Shown piece by piece: positions 8,879-17,389 of a stretch of DNA of 64,000 bases; the first letter of the stretch is position 1, and every line of letters starts with the position of its first letter. Made by a program: the position numbers and the translations under genes. This DNA comes from UBA995 sp035477115 (lineage in GTDB: Bacteria; Bacillota; Sulfobacillia; UBA995), in assembly GCA_035477115.1 (NCBI GenBank), contig DATIKW010000039.1, positions 62,001-126,000 of the forward strand, given 5' to 3'. The notes below the pieces were generated by a model that saw only the letters and a list, made by a program, of their open reading frames with translations, was not told the DNA's origin and did no database searches.

Positions 8879-9715
8879 TCAGTATTCGGCCGGCATCTGC
8901 CGGAGTTGCTCGTAGCTGAAGACCGGGCCGTCCTGGCAGACGTAGCGGGAGCCGATGTTGCACCGCCCGCACTTGCCGATGCCGCACTTCATGCGCATCT
9001 CCAGGGTGGTAATGACCTGGTCCGGGGTGAAGCCCAGTTTTTCGAGATCCTGGAGCACGAACTTGATCATGACCGGCGGCCCGCAGGTGACGGTGACGGC
9101 GTTTTCCGGCCGGGGCGCCAGCTCCCGGAGCACCTGGGGCACGAAGCCGACGCGGCCCTGCCAGGAAGCATCGCCCCGGTCCACCGTTACCTCGAGGGCG
9201 AGGTCGTCCCGCTGCCGCCACCGCTCGAGTTCCCACTTGAAGACCAGATCGCCGGGGCTGCGCGCCCCGTAGATGATGCTGACCGCGCCATACCGGTCCC
9301 GGTTGGCCGGGTCCAGCACGAAGGTGATCAGCGAGCGGAGGGGGGCCAGGCCGATGCCGCCGGCGATGAACACCACATCCTTGCCTTCCATCTCCCGGTA
9401 GGGGAAGTGGTTGCCGTAGGGGCCCCGGATCCCGAGATAATCTCCCGGCCGGGCGTGATGCATGGCCGTGGTCATCACCCCGGCCCGCTTCACGGCGAAT
9501 TCCAGGTAACCTTCCTGGGTCGGCGACGAGGTGATGGATATGGGAGCCTCGCCGACCCCAATCACCGATACCTCGGCGAACTGGCCCGGCTCGTACCGGA
9601 ATCCATCCCGCACCTCCGGTTCGGCGAAGGCGACGCGGAAGGTCTTGACGTCCTGGGAAGCGGTCTCGGGGATGACCTCCTGGATGACGGCCAGGTGAGG
9701 CAGGTACGGATTCAA
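8879..9715 (-). CDS. flxA: FlxA-like FAD/NAD(P)H-binding, [2Fe-2S] reductase subunit
   Basis: This ferredoxin-NADP-reductase-fold subunit would oxidise NAD(P)H and pass electrons into the Flx-Hdr complex. TTG 9715 overlaps the upstream TGA as TTGA and follows AAGGGGGTG at good spacing; the product is 278 residues. PISITSSP is the FAD-contact segment, IAGGIGLAPLRSL the NAD-binding glycine motif and VTCGPPVMI the nicotinamide loop. The C-terminal MKCGIGKCGRCNIG...VCQDGP segment provides four Cys for a [2Fe-2S] cluster, as in PyrK, AsrB and FlxA. Adjacent Fer4_22-type and MvhD-type genes favour FlxA over sulfite reductase AsrB. Confidence 0.85.
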   Translation of the reverse strand: MNPYLPHLAVIQEVIPETASQDVKTFRVAFAEPEVRDGFRYEPGQFAEVSVIGVGEAPISITSSPTQEGYLEFAVKRAGVMTTAMHHARPGDYLGIRGPYGNHFPYREMEGKDVVFIAGGIGLAPLRSLITFVLDPANRDRYGAVSIIYGARSPGDLVFKWELERWRQRDDLALEVTVDRGDASWQGRVGFVPQVLRELAPRPENAVTVTCGPPVMIKFVLQDLEKLGFTPDQVITTLEMRMKCGIGKCGRCNIGSRYVCQDGPVFSYEQLRQMPAEY

Positions 9716-10719
9716 GCTCGCACCCCCTTGAGCTGGTCGAGGACCGAGCGGAGGTCCACGTTGGCCGGACAAATCTCCACGCAGCGGCCGCAGCCGACGC
9801 AGGCCGGGCGGCCCCGGCGCTCCGGGTAATAGCAGAACTTGTGCATCAGCCGCTGGCGCATGCGCTCCTTCCCGGTGGTGCGCGGGTTATGGCCGGAAGC
9901 GTGGAGGGTGAAGGCCGGGAACATGCACGAGTCCCAGCGCCGCCAGCGCCGGCCGTCCTCGTCGCCCACGTCGAAACAGTGGCAGGTAGGACACAGATAA
10001 GTGCACGCGGCACAGCCCAGGCAGCGTTCGTGCAGCCGATCCCATAGCGCGTGCTCGAAACCCCGGGCCAGCGTCGCCTGAAGGTCGACGGGGGGCGAGC
10101 CCGCCAGTCGTTCCCGGGCGCGGGCCGCGACGGCCTCCGCCGCCGCCTGCTGCTCCGGCCGGGCGGGCGGGAGCCCCAGCGGCTCCGTCCAGGCCCGACC
10201 CCGCTCGGTCAGGGGGCGCACCAGGTAGCCGCCGTCCACGGGCACCAGCAACACGTCCAGGCCTTCCTCGCCCAGGGGGTCGCCGCCCGCCGCCGGGCAG
10301 AAGCAGGCCGGGCCGGGCCGGTCGCACCCCAGCCCCACCAGGGTGGCCGCTTGCCGCCGGCCCGCCCAAAGGCCATCGACATGCGGGGGTTCCTCGAACA
10401 CCGGATCGAGCAAGGCCAGCGCCCGGGCGTCGCACGGCCTCACCCCGAAGACCACCATGGGCTGGCCGGAGGGTTCGGCCGGTTGCAGCCGGGGGACGCC
10501 GTCCACCGTCGCGTAACCGAACAACACCTCGGCGCGGGGGAAGAACACTTCCTTGAGCGTGCGGCGGGTGGGACCGGCTTCCCGGTCGAGACACAGTCCG
10601 GGGCGGTAAGGGATGAAGCCCGAATCCTCGCCCCGTCCCGCCGCCACCCAGGTCGGGCCGCGCTCGGCGGAAGCCGCCAGGACCGCAGGCAGCTGGTCGC
10701 GAGTCAGGAAGACCGCCAT
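9712..10719 (-). CDS. flxB: FlxB-like 4Fe-4S dicluster subunit (AsrA/Fer4_22 family)
   Basis: This is a cytosolic iron-sulfur relay subunit of 335 residues. ATG 10719 follows a strong AAGGAGAGG. An upstream ATG at 10737 overlaps the preceding gene's stop and would add six residues. The N-terminal half (FLTRDQLPAVLAA, FGVRPCDARALALLD) is typical of the AsrA/HydB-like Fer4_22 family. The C-terminal half binds two [4Fe-4S] clusters through CLGCAACTYLCPTCHC (about residue 240) and CVGCGRCVEICP (about residue 308). It sits between flxA-like and flxC-like genes with overlapping ends, matching FlxB of the Flx-Hdr complex. An anaerobic sulfite reductase subunit is the alternative, but no siroheme subunit is present. 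Confidence 0.82.
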   Translation of the reverse strand: MAVFLTRDQLPAVLAASAERGPTWVAAGRGEDSGFIPYRPGLCLDREAGPTRRTLKEVFFPRAEVLFGYATVDGVPRLQPAEPSGQPMVVFGVRPCDARALALLDPVFEEPPHVDGLWAGRRQAATLVGLGCDRPGPACFCPAAGGDPLGEEGLDVLLVPVDGGYLVRPLTERGRAWTEPLGLPPARPEQQAAAEAVAARARERLAGSPPVDLQATLARGFEHALWDRLHERCLGCAACTYLCPTCHCFDVGDEDGRRWRRWDSCMFPAFTLHASGHNPRTTGKERMRQRLMHKFCYYPERRGRPACVGCGRCVEICPANVDLRSVLDQLKGVRA

Positions 10720-10733
10720 GGCAGGCCTCTCCT

Positions 10734-11672
10734 TCATAGGATGAACTCCTCCCGGTCGTCCGGTCGGAAACTGCCGACCAGGGGGCGCGCCTCCGGGTCG
10801 ACTCCCGGGCGGTGGTCGAAGCGTTCGGCGGCCTCCCGCTCCAGCGCCAGGTGGAGGTGACGCAGATCGACGCCCACCGGGCACGCACGGGCGCAGGCGC
10901 CGCAGTCGACGCACCGGCCGGCCAGGTGCATGGCCCGGACGAGATGGAATAGCATCGCCTCCGACGGGTCGGCGGTCGGCCCCAGCAGGGCCGGGGCGGT
11001 ACGGTCGGCGAAGCACTCCGCGCAGACGCACATGGGGCATGCCTGGCGGCAAGCATAGCAGGCGATGCACCGTTCGGCCGCCTGCCGGAACTCCTCCCGG
11101 CGCTGCTCGGGCGAAAGGGCGGTCCGCGCGTCGAGCCGTGCGAAGCGGTCGCCTTCGGGAGGGGCGGGCGCCTCGGGCGCCACCCAGTATATCCCGGGAT
11201 CAGGCAGCCGGCACCCCTGGCACGCCGGGTCCCGCACTTCCACCCAGGGAAACTCCTCCTGCCAACCGTCCCCCACCACGACCAGGCGGTCGCCGGCCAG
11301 GCGACCCTCGCGGATCACGCGGTCGGCCAGGCGGGAGGCGAGGGCGCGCCGGGAGATCATGCCCGAACACGGCAGGCCGATGGCCAGCACCCGGTCGCGG
11401 GCAATCCGATTTTCCCGCACCTGTTCCACCAGCGTCCGGGCTTCGCAGGGCCGGGCGGCCAGCGCCACCCGCTCTTCCTTGAGGCGCCCGAGATATCCGG
11501 ACAGGTTATGGTCGCAAGTGGGATCATACACCAGCCGCTCGGCATCCCCCGGCTCCCTGGCGAACAGGGGCGTGGTCCGCAAGGGCAAGGTCCCCCGCTC
11601 CCAGCCCAGCACGAGTTGAACCGTGCCCTCCGCCAGCAGTCGGGCCGCCGTTTCCCGCAGGTTCGCCGTCAA
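10734..11672 (-). CDS. flxC: FlxC-like iron-sulfur subunit (FrhB-like/ferredoxin)
   Basis: This 312-residue subunit starts at TTG 11672, which overlaps the upstream TGA (TTGA); the ribosome site is weak and the start likely depends on coupling. The first half resembles the FrhB/HdrA-partner fold, with conserved Cys in YDPTCDHNLSGYL (about residue 53), AARPCEAR (76), GLPCSGM (102) and CQGC (151-154). The second half has two [4Fe-4S] motifs: CIACYACRQACPMCVC (202-217) and CVDCGACARACP (254-265). The open frame continues far upstream into the flxD and hdrA genes, but that extension is composition noise. In context it is FlxC, relaying electrons between FlxA/B and the Hdr subunits. Confidence 0.8.
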   Translation of the reverse strand: MTANLRETAARLLAEGTVQLVLGWERGTLPLRTTPLFAREPGDAERLVYDPTCDHNLSGYLGRLKEERVALAARPCEARTLVEQVRENRIARDRVLAIGLPCSGMISRRALASRLADRVIREGRLAGDRLVVVGDGWQEEFPWVEVRDPACQGCRLPDPGIYWVAPEAPAPPEGDRFARLDARTALSPEQRREEFRQAAERCIACYACRQACPMCVCAECFADRTAPALLGPTADPSEAMLFHLVRAMHLAGRCVDCGACARACPVGVDLRHLHLALEREAAERFDHRPGVDPEARPLVGSFRPDDREEFIL

Positions 11673-12115
11673 GGACAGGATGCTCGCCCCGCTTTCGACA
11701 GGAATCCCGCCGGCCCCAGCGCCTTCACGTCGCCGACGACCTTGCGGATGACATCGGCGAACTTCTGGCCCTCGGCCGCCGAGACCCAGGAGAATTGCAC
11801 CCGCTGTTCCTCCATCCCCACCTGTTCCAGGAGCCGCTTGAGCAAGGCGAACTTGCGCCGCGCCACCAGGTTGCCCGCCAGGTAGTGGCAATCTCCGGGA
11901 TGACACCCCGAGACCAGCACGCCATCCGCCCCTCGCTGCAAGGCTTTCAGGATGTAGATGGGGTTGACCGCTCCGGAACACGGTACGCGCACCACCCGGA
12001 CATTGGGCGGGTACTGCAGGCGGGATATGCCCGCCAGGTCGGCCCCGGCGTAGCTGCACCAGTGGCACAGGAAGGCGACGATCTTCGGTTCCCAGGTCGC
12101 ACTCGCCGCATTCAT
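11669..12115 (-). CDS. flxD: FlxD/MvhD-type iron-sulfur adaptor subunit
   Basis: MvhD/FlxD proteins dock an electron-input module onto HdrA. The 148-residue product starts at ATG 12115 (overlapping the HdrA stop as ATGA). The family Cys residues are visible: FLCHWCSYAGAD near residue 18, VRVPCSGAVNP, and SGCHPGDCHY near residue 75, followed by a helical tail. It lies directly between the giant HdrA gene and flxC. Both neighbours are coupled to it by 4-nt overlaps, which supports a stoichiometric complex. Confidence 0.88.
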   Translation of the reverse strand: MNAASATWEPKIVAFLCHWCSYAGADLAGISRLQYPPNVRVVRVPCSGAVNPIYILKALQRGADGVLVSGCHPGDCHYLAGNLVARRKFALLKRLLEQVGMEEQRVQFSWVSAAEGQKFADVIRKVVGDVKALGPAGFLSKAGRASCP

Positions 12116-15100
12116 AGGAGCGCCGCCACCTCCGCCAGGATCTGTTCCTCGGTGAAGCCGCGGAGCACGATCGCGCCACACCAGCAGGTGGCGGCGCAGG
12201 CCCCGCAGCCCTTGCACAGCGCCTTCTCCACCGCCGCCTTGCCCCGGGCCGGGTCGAGTTTGATGGCCGAGTACTGGCACACGCTCTCACAGGTGCGACA
12301 GCCGCCGCAGCGGGCCTCGCGAACCTCGGCCACGGCCCCTCCGGCCTCGATCGAGTCGCGGGCGATGACCGTAGCCGCCCGGCCCACCGCCGCCAGCGCC
12401 TGGGCCATGCTCTCGGACAAGGTCTTGGGAGCATGGGCCAGCCCCGCGACGAAGACCCCGTCGGTGGCGAAGTCGACCGGTCGCAGTTTGGCGTGGGCCT
12501 CGAGGAAGAAGCCGTCGGCGTTCAGCGGCACTTTGAGCGCCTGAGCTAGTTCGCGGGCGTCGGGCCGCGGGGCGATCCCCGAGGCCAGCACCACCAGGCC
12601 CGCCGGGATGCGCACCGGCATGCCCAGCAAGTCGTCGGTGACCGTCACTTCCCGCCGCCCGTCTTCGCCGGCGGCCACCCGGGGGGGATCATCCTCCGTG
12701 TAGCGATAGAAGATGACGCCCGCCTCCCGCGCCTCGCGGTACTGCTCTTCTTTCAGCCCATAGGTGCGGATGTCGCGGTGGATGACGTGGACCTCGCGCC
12801 GGGGATCGAGCGCCTTCAACGCCAGGGCATTCTTCACCATGTGCGAGCAACACACCCGGCTGCAGTACGGCCGTTCGGGAGTACGCGACCCCGCGCAGCC
12901 GATCATGACGATATCGCCCTCCGGCACCCGTCCCCCGGCCAGCGCTTCTTCCAGTTCGAGTTGCGTGATCACCCGGGGGTCAGTGCCGTAGCCGGTATCG
13001 GAGGGCACGGCCGGGAGGGCGCCGGTCGCGACCACCACCACCCCGTGGCGCACGGCGACCTCACCCTCCGGCGTGGCCAGGAGGGTCTCGAAGTTGCCCA
13101 CAAAGCCTTCGATGTTGCGGACACGGGATCCGGTGTGCACGGTCACCAGCGGGTGGGTCTTGACCGCCTCGATGGTCCGGGCCACCAGGGCGGGCACATC
13201 CTCGCCCTCCAGCGTCCGGGTCAGCCGGCGGGCCTGCCCTCCCAGCTCGACCTCGCGCTCCACGAGGCCTACCGGGTAACCCTGCCGGGCGAAGGCGAGG
13301 GTCGCGGTCAAGCCGGCCATGCCGCCCCCGATCACCAGCGCGGCCCGCGTCACCGGGACAGGCACCCGGTACAGCGGTTCCAGGTGGCGGGCCTTGGCCA
13401 CCGCCATCGCCAACAGGTCGCGGGATTTGGCCGTGGCGGCGTCGGGATCGTGCATGTGCACCCAGGAACACTGGTCGCGGATGTTGGCCATCTCGAACAG
13501 GTAAGGGTTCAGGCCGCCCTCGCGGATGCTCTGCTGAAATAACGGCTCGTGGGTCCGCGGCGAGCAGGAAGCCACGACCACCCGATTGAGGTCGTGCTCC
13601 TCGATGAGCTGCTTGATGCGGTCTTGCGTGTCTTGCGAGCAGGTGTACAGGTTGTCCTCGACATGCACCACGTACGGCAGACCGCGCGCAAAGTCGGCCA
13701 CTTCCTTGACCCGGACGACGCCGCCGATATTGATGCCGCAGTGGCACACGAACACGCCGATCCGGGGCGGGCGGTTGGCCACGGCCCGCTCGAGGGGGTA
13801 CTCCTTGTGCCGGACGAGTTCGCCGCGGCTGGAGGCGAGCACCGTCCCCGCTTCCGCGGCGGCGGCGCTGGCCTCCACCACCGTCTCGGGTATGTCCTTG
13901 GGGGCGGCGAAGGGGCCGGCCACGAGGATGCCGGGACGGGAAGTGCAAGTCGGCTTCCCGGAGGGGGTGCGGGGGAAACCGTGCCGGTCGGTGCTGATCC
14001 CCAGCCGCTCGACCAGTTCGACCATGGCCGGTTCCGGCCGCATGCCCACCGACAGCACCACGAGATCGAAGTCCTCCCGGGCCGGCCGGCCGTCTTCCCC
14101 GGCATAATGCACGGTGAGGTCCCCCGGGGCGCCGCCGGCTTCTACCGCCTCCACCCGGCTGCGTACCAGGCGCACCCCGTACTCCCGCTGGGCGCGGTTC
14201 AGGTAGTGCTCGAAATCCTTGCCGTAGGCGCGCATATCCATGTAGAAGATGCTGATCGCCAGTTCCTCGGCCGAGTGCTCTTTGGCGATGACCGCCTCTT
14301 TCAGGGCGTACATGCAGCACACGGAGGAGCAGTATCCCTCGCCGTGCCGGAGGTCCCGCGAGCCGATGCATTGCAGGAAGGCGATGCGCCGCGGGACCTT
14401 GCGGTCCGACGGCCGCACCACATGCCCGTCGTAGGGCCCGGAGGCCGACAGGATCCGCTCGAACTCCATGCTGGTGACGACATTGGGGTGGCGCCCGTAG
14501 CCGAGCGGTACGAGGTCCTCCGGGGCGGTGGTGGCGAAGCCCGGACACAGGATGACCGCCCCTACCTTCAACTCGACCTCTTCGGGCGCCATGTCGTGGA
14601 CGATGGCGCGAGCCTGGCATACCCGCTCGCACTCCCGGCACTCGGCGCAGACGCCGCAGTCCAGGCAGCGCCCAGCCTCGGCCATCGCCGCCTCCTGGCT
14701 CAGCCCGAGTTCCACTTCCCGAAAGTCGCCTCGGCGGGCTACGGGATCGAGTTCCGGCATGGCCGCGCGCGGCGCCCGTGCCTCACCCCACGGCACCGGC
14801 CCCACGGCCGGGGCCGGGACGGGCCGAGCGGCGATCGGGATCTCTCCGTCCAGGTGGCGGCGGATGGAGGCGGCGGCCCTGCGGCCGGCGGCGATGGCTT
14901 CGACGGCCGTGGCCGGACCGGTCACCGCGTCGCCGCCGGCGAACACACCCGGGCGGGCGGTGGCGAGCGTCTCCGGGTCGGCCGCCAGGTTGCCCCACCG
15001 GTCGGTCATCCCCGGCGGGGCGAAGGCGGTGTCCGGCGTCTGACCGATGGCGACGATCACCTGGTCCGCCTCGAGGGTGAAGTCGGAGCCGGGCACGGGC

Positions 15101-16515
15101 ACCGGCCGGCGCCGGCCCGAGGCATCGGCCTCGCCTAGCTGCATGCGGAGGCAGCGCAGGCCCTGCGCCTGACCTTCGCCCAGCACGGCGGCAGGCGCGG
15201 TGAGGAACCGGAACTCGATCCCTTCCTCCTCGGCGGCCGCCACCTCGTGGGCTGCGGCCGGCATCTCCCCCCGGGACCGGCGGTACACCACGGTGACGCT
15301 GCGGGCGCCCAGGCGAAGGCTGCTGCGGGCGGCGTCGATGGCGACGTTGCCGCCGCCGATCACCAGCACCTGCCGGCCCACGGTCACCGGCTCGCCCAGG
15401 TTGACCTGCCGCAGGAACTCCACCCCGGATACCACGCCCGGGACATCCTCGCCGGGCACGCCCAGCTTCTGATCCCGGTGGGCCCCGACCGCCAGGAATA
15501 CCGCCTGGTAGCCGCCGGCGGCCAGATCGTCCAGGGTGAAGTCGCGGCCCAGAGCTGTCCCGGTGCGGATCTCCACCCCCAGGCGGGCGATCTGATCGAT
15601 CTCCGCCCGCAGGATGTCCCGCGGCAAGCGGTATTCGGGGATGCCCACGGTCAACATCCCGCCGGCTACCGGCAAGGCCTCGAACACGGTCACGGGGAAG
15701 CCGTCGAGGGCCAGGTAATGGGCACAGGTCAGTCCCGCGGGGCCGGAGCCCACCACCGCCACCCGTTCCCGGCGCGGCGCGGAACATTCGGGCAAGGCGA
15801 TTTCGCCGGCATGCTCGAGTTCATAGTCGGCAATCATCCGCTTCAGCGGGCGGATGGCCACCGGTTCGTCGAGTAGCCCGCGGCGGCATGCCGCTTCGCA
15901 GGGGTGGTGGCAGACCCGGCCGCATACGGCGGGGAAGGGGTTATCGCGCTTGACCAGAGTCACGGCTTCCTGGAACTTGCCGGCGGCGATCAGGGCGACA
16001 TACCCCTGGGCATGCACCCCCGCCGGGCAAGACACCTGGCACAGGGGCCGGTCGGCCTTGTCGATGGCGAAGGCATTGGGGTAAGCCTGGGGGAAGGGCC
16101 GGAAAATGGCCTTGCGCAGGTTGAGCCCGCCCTCATACTCGTTGGGCAGCCGGACCGGGCACTCTTTCTCGCAGTCGCCGCAGCCGGTGCAACGCGCGAG
16201 ATCGATGTACCGGGGCCGGCGCCGCACCCGAACGGTGAAGTTGCCCGGCTCGCCGGCGATGTCCAGCACTTCCGAACCGGTGAGCGTCTCGATGTTCAGG
16301 TGGCGGCCGCACTCCACCAGCTTCGGCGACAGGATGCACATGGCGCAGTCATTGGTCGGGAAGGTCTTGTCCAGCCGGGCCATGGTCCCGCCGATCGAGG
16401 GCGACTTCTCTACCAGGTAAACGTAGAAACCGGACTCGGCCAGGTCCAGGGCGGCCTGCATCCCGGCGATGCCGCCTCCTACCACCAGGGCCGCGCCGGT
16501 CACGCCGCCGCTCAT
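12112..16515 (-). CDS. hdrA: HdrA-GltD-HdrA fusion, electron-bifurcating flavoprotein (HdrL-like)
   Basis: This 1467-residue protein joins three flavoprotein modules. Residues 1-155 are an HdrA FAD start (VVGGGIAGMQAA; TFPTNDCAMCILSPK; CTGCGDCEKECP). Residues about 156-570 are a GltD/NfnL-like NAD(P)H:acceptor module with N-terminal Cys motifs (CQVSCPAGVHAQGY, CGRVCHHPCEAACRRG), AVVGSGPAGLTCAHYLA for FAD and LVIGGGNVAIDAAR for NAD(P). Residues about 605-920 resume HdrA (FLQCIGSRD, YCSSVCCMYALKEA). A complete second HdrA runs from about 930: GVFVCHCGINIGG, VIGGGMAGLTATLA and YCSRVCCSHMVKNA. It ends with two ferredoxin motifs (CGGCRTCESVC, CKGCGACAATC). HdrA is the bifurcating flavin subunit; the GltD insert suggests direct NAD(P)H contact. 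Neighbours overlap at both ends. Confidence 0.88.
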   Translation of the reverse strand: MSGGVTGAALVVGGGIAGMQAALDLAESGFYVYLVEKSPSIGGTMARLDKTFPTNDCAMCILSPKLVECGRHLNIETLTGSEVLDIAGEPGNFTVRVRRRPRYIDLARCTGCGDCEKECPVRLPNEYEGGLNLRKAIFRPFPQAYPNAFAIDKADRPLCQVSCPAGVHAQGYVALIAAGKFQEAVTLVKRDNPFPAVCGRVCHHPCEAACRRGLLDEPVAIRPLKRMIADYELEHAGEIALPECSAPRRERVAVVGSGPAGLTCAHYLALDGFPVTVFEALPVAGGMLTVGIPEYRLPRDILRAEIDQIARLGVEIRTGTALGRDFTLDDLAAGGYQAVFLAVGAHRDQKLGVPGEDVPGVVSGVEFLRQVNLGEPVTVGRQVLVIGGGNVAIDAARSSLRLGARSVTVVYRRSRGEMPAAAHEVAAAEEEGIEFRFLTAPAAVLGEGQAQGLRCLRMQLGEADASGRRRPVPVPGSDFTLEADQVIVAIGQTPDTAFAPPGMTDRWGNLAADPETLATARPGVFAGGDAVTGPATAVEAIAAGRRAAASIRRHLDGEIPIAARPVPAPAVGPVPWGEARAPRAAMPELDPVARRGDFREVELGLSQEAAMAEAGRCLDCGVCAECRECERVCQARAIVHDMAPEEVELKVGAVILCPGFATTAPEDLVPLGYGRHPNVVTSMEFERILSASGPYDGHVVRPSDRKVPRRIAFLQCIGSRDLRHGEGYCSSVCCMYALKEAVIAKEHSAEELAISIFYMDMRAYGKDFEHYLNRAQREYGVRLVRSRVEAVEAGGAPGDLTVHYAGEDGRPAREDFDLVVLSVGMRPEPAMVELVERLGISTDRHGFPRTPSGKPTCTSRPGILVAGPFAAPKDIPETVVEASAAAAEAGTVLASSRGELVRHKEYPLERAVANRPPRIGVFVCHCGINIGGVVRVKEVADFARGLPYVVHVEDNLYTCSQDTQDRIKQLIEEHDLNRVVVASCSPRTHEPLFQQSIREGGLNPYLFEMANIRDQCSWVHMHDPDAATAKSRDLLAMAVAKARHLEPLYRVPVPVTRAALVIGGGMAGLTATLAFARQGYPVGLVEREVELGGQARRLTRTLEGEDVPALVARTIEAVKTHPLVTVHTGSRVRNIEGFVGNFETLLATPEGEVAVRHGVVVVATGALPAVPSDTGYGTDPRVITQLELEEALAGGRVPEGDIVMIGCAGSRTPERPYCSRVCCSHMVKNALALKALDPRREVHVIHRDIRTYGLKEEQYREAREAGVIFYRYTEDDPPRVAAGEDGRREVTVTDDLLGMPVRIPAGLVVLASGIAPRPDARELAQALKVPLNADGFFLEAHAKLRPVDFATDGVFVAGLAHAPKTLSESMAQALAAVGRAATVIARDSIEAGGAVAEVREARCGGCRTCESVCQYSAIKLDPARGKAAVEKALCKGCGACAATCWCGAIVLRGFTEEQILAEVAALL

Positions 16516-17003
16516 GTCGTCTCCCCCACCTCGGCGAACAGTCGCTTGAGGTTGCCCGGATCGGGAGGGCCGGCGGCCGCTTTATCCCGCGCCAGGGCGC
16601 GCGCCGCTCCCAGCCTCAGTTGCTGAGCCAGATCGTCCATGGCTTTCAGCCGGGCGGGGAAAGACGGGTGCACGTAGCCGCGTTCGACGGCCAGTTCCCG
16701 GAGCACGCCCATGACATCGGTGAACTTCACATCCTGAGGGCAGCGGGCATAGCAGGTAAAGCACAGCGTACACAACCAGATCAGGTCGGAGGTCAGCACG
16801 TCCTCCTCCAGTCCCAGGAGCACCATGCGGATGATGCGCCGGGGATTGTAGGCGCCGTCCACTTCCGCCACCGGACAGCCGGCCGTGCACACCCCGCAGC
16901 CGAAACAAGCCTTGATGGCCTGGCCCCCGGGGCGCGCGGCCACCTCGTACTTGAACCTGGGGCTGACCAGCCGGGCGGGACTCGCGCTTGCCGCCGCCTT
17001 CAT
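16512..17003 (-). CDS. hdrC: HdrC-like heterodisulfide reductase subunit C
   Basis: HdrC is the ferredoxin-like subunit that carries electrons between HdrA and its partner. The 163-residue product starts at ATG 17003 after GGGAGGGG. Two [4Fe-4S] motifs are clear: CFGCGVCTAGCPVAEVDG (about residues 33-50) and CTLCFTCYARCPQDV (about 78-92), followed by the FTDVMGVLRELA helix typical of HdrC. The HdrB subunit that normally accompanies it is not in this window. The ends overlap the MvhD-like gene upstream and the giant hdrA downstream. Confidence 0.88.
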   Translation of the reverse strand: MKAAASASPARLVSPRFKYEVAARPGGQAIKACFGCGVCTAGCPVAEVDGAYNPRRIIRMVLLGLEEDVLTSDLIWLCTLCFTCYARCPQDVKFTDVMGVLRELAVERGYVHPSFPARLKAMDDLAQQLRLGAARALARDKAAAGPPDPGNLKRLFAEVGETT

Positions 17004-17389
17004 GACCCCTCCCCCTTCCCGATGGCGTCCACCTGCCGCCGCATCTCCCGCGCCGCCCGAGCCAGGCGGGCCGCGCCCGCGGGTGAGGCGAACTCCAGCC
17101 GCACCCTGGCGGGGTCCACCCCGGCTTCCTTCAGCAATCCGCGCAGGTATTCGATCCGGCGGCCGGCCACCAGGTTCCCCTGCAGGAACTCGCACGCCTC
17201 TTCGAAACACCCTACTACCATCACGCCGGCATAGCCCCGGGTGAGGGCGCCCGTCACATGCAGGACGTCGACCCTGCCCGAGCAGGGCACGGGGGAGAGC
17301 GTCCAGCCCGGCGGCCAGAAGCCGCCGGCCTCGGCCTCCTCGACGGCCCGCAAGGCGGAACGTTCGCATACGAAAGCCAGGAGCTTCAT
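17000..17389 (-). CDS. Short MvhD-like subunit with reduced cysteine set
   Basis: This 129-residue protein has the MvhD/FlxD fold pattern: LAFVCERSALRAV at the N-terminus, VPCSGRVDVLHV, VVGCFEEACEFLQGN and a C-terminal helical tail. Compared with the FlxD copy at 11669-12115, the first motif has one Cys instead of CxxC, and GCHPGDCHY has become GCFEEACEF. It could therefore bind an altered cluster or none. It lies between the split HdrA genes and hdrC, all coupled by 4-nt overlaps. It probably adapts the second HdrA set to HdrC. Confidence 0.75.
   Translation of the reverse strand: MKLLAFVCERSALRAVEEAEAGGFWPPGWTLSPVPCSGRVDVLHVTGALTRGYAGVMVVGCFEEACEFLQGNLVAGRRIEYLRGLLKEAGVDPARVRLEFASPAGAARLARAAREMRRQVDAIGKGEGS

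Noticed and set aside
8879..10719. Anaerobic sulfite reductase AsrAB.
   Set aside because: The two proteins resemble AsrA and AsrB, but no siroheme subunit AsrC is adjacent. FlxC, FlxD and Hdr genes surround them, so Flx subunits are the better reading.
11673..12434. Upstream extension of the flxC-like frame into the flxD and hdrA genes.
   Set aside because: The extension is out of frame with two well-supported genes and is low-complexity Arg/Pro/Ala. The TTGA start at 11672 fits the family N-terminus.
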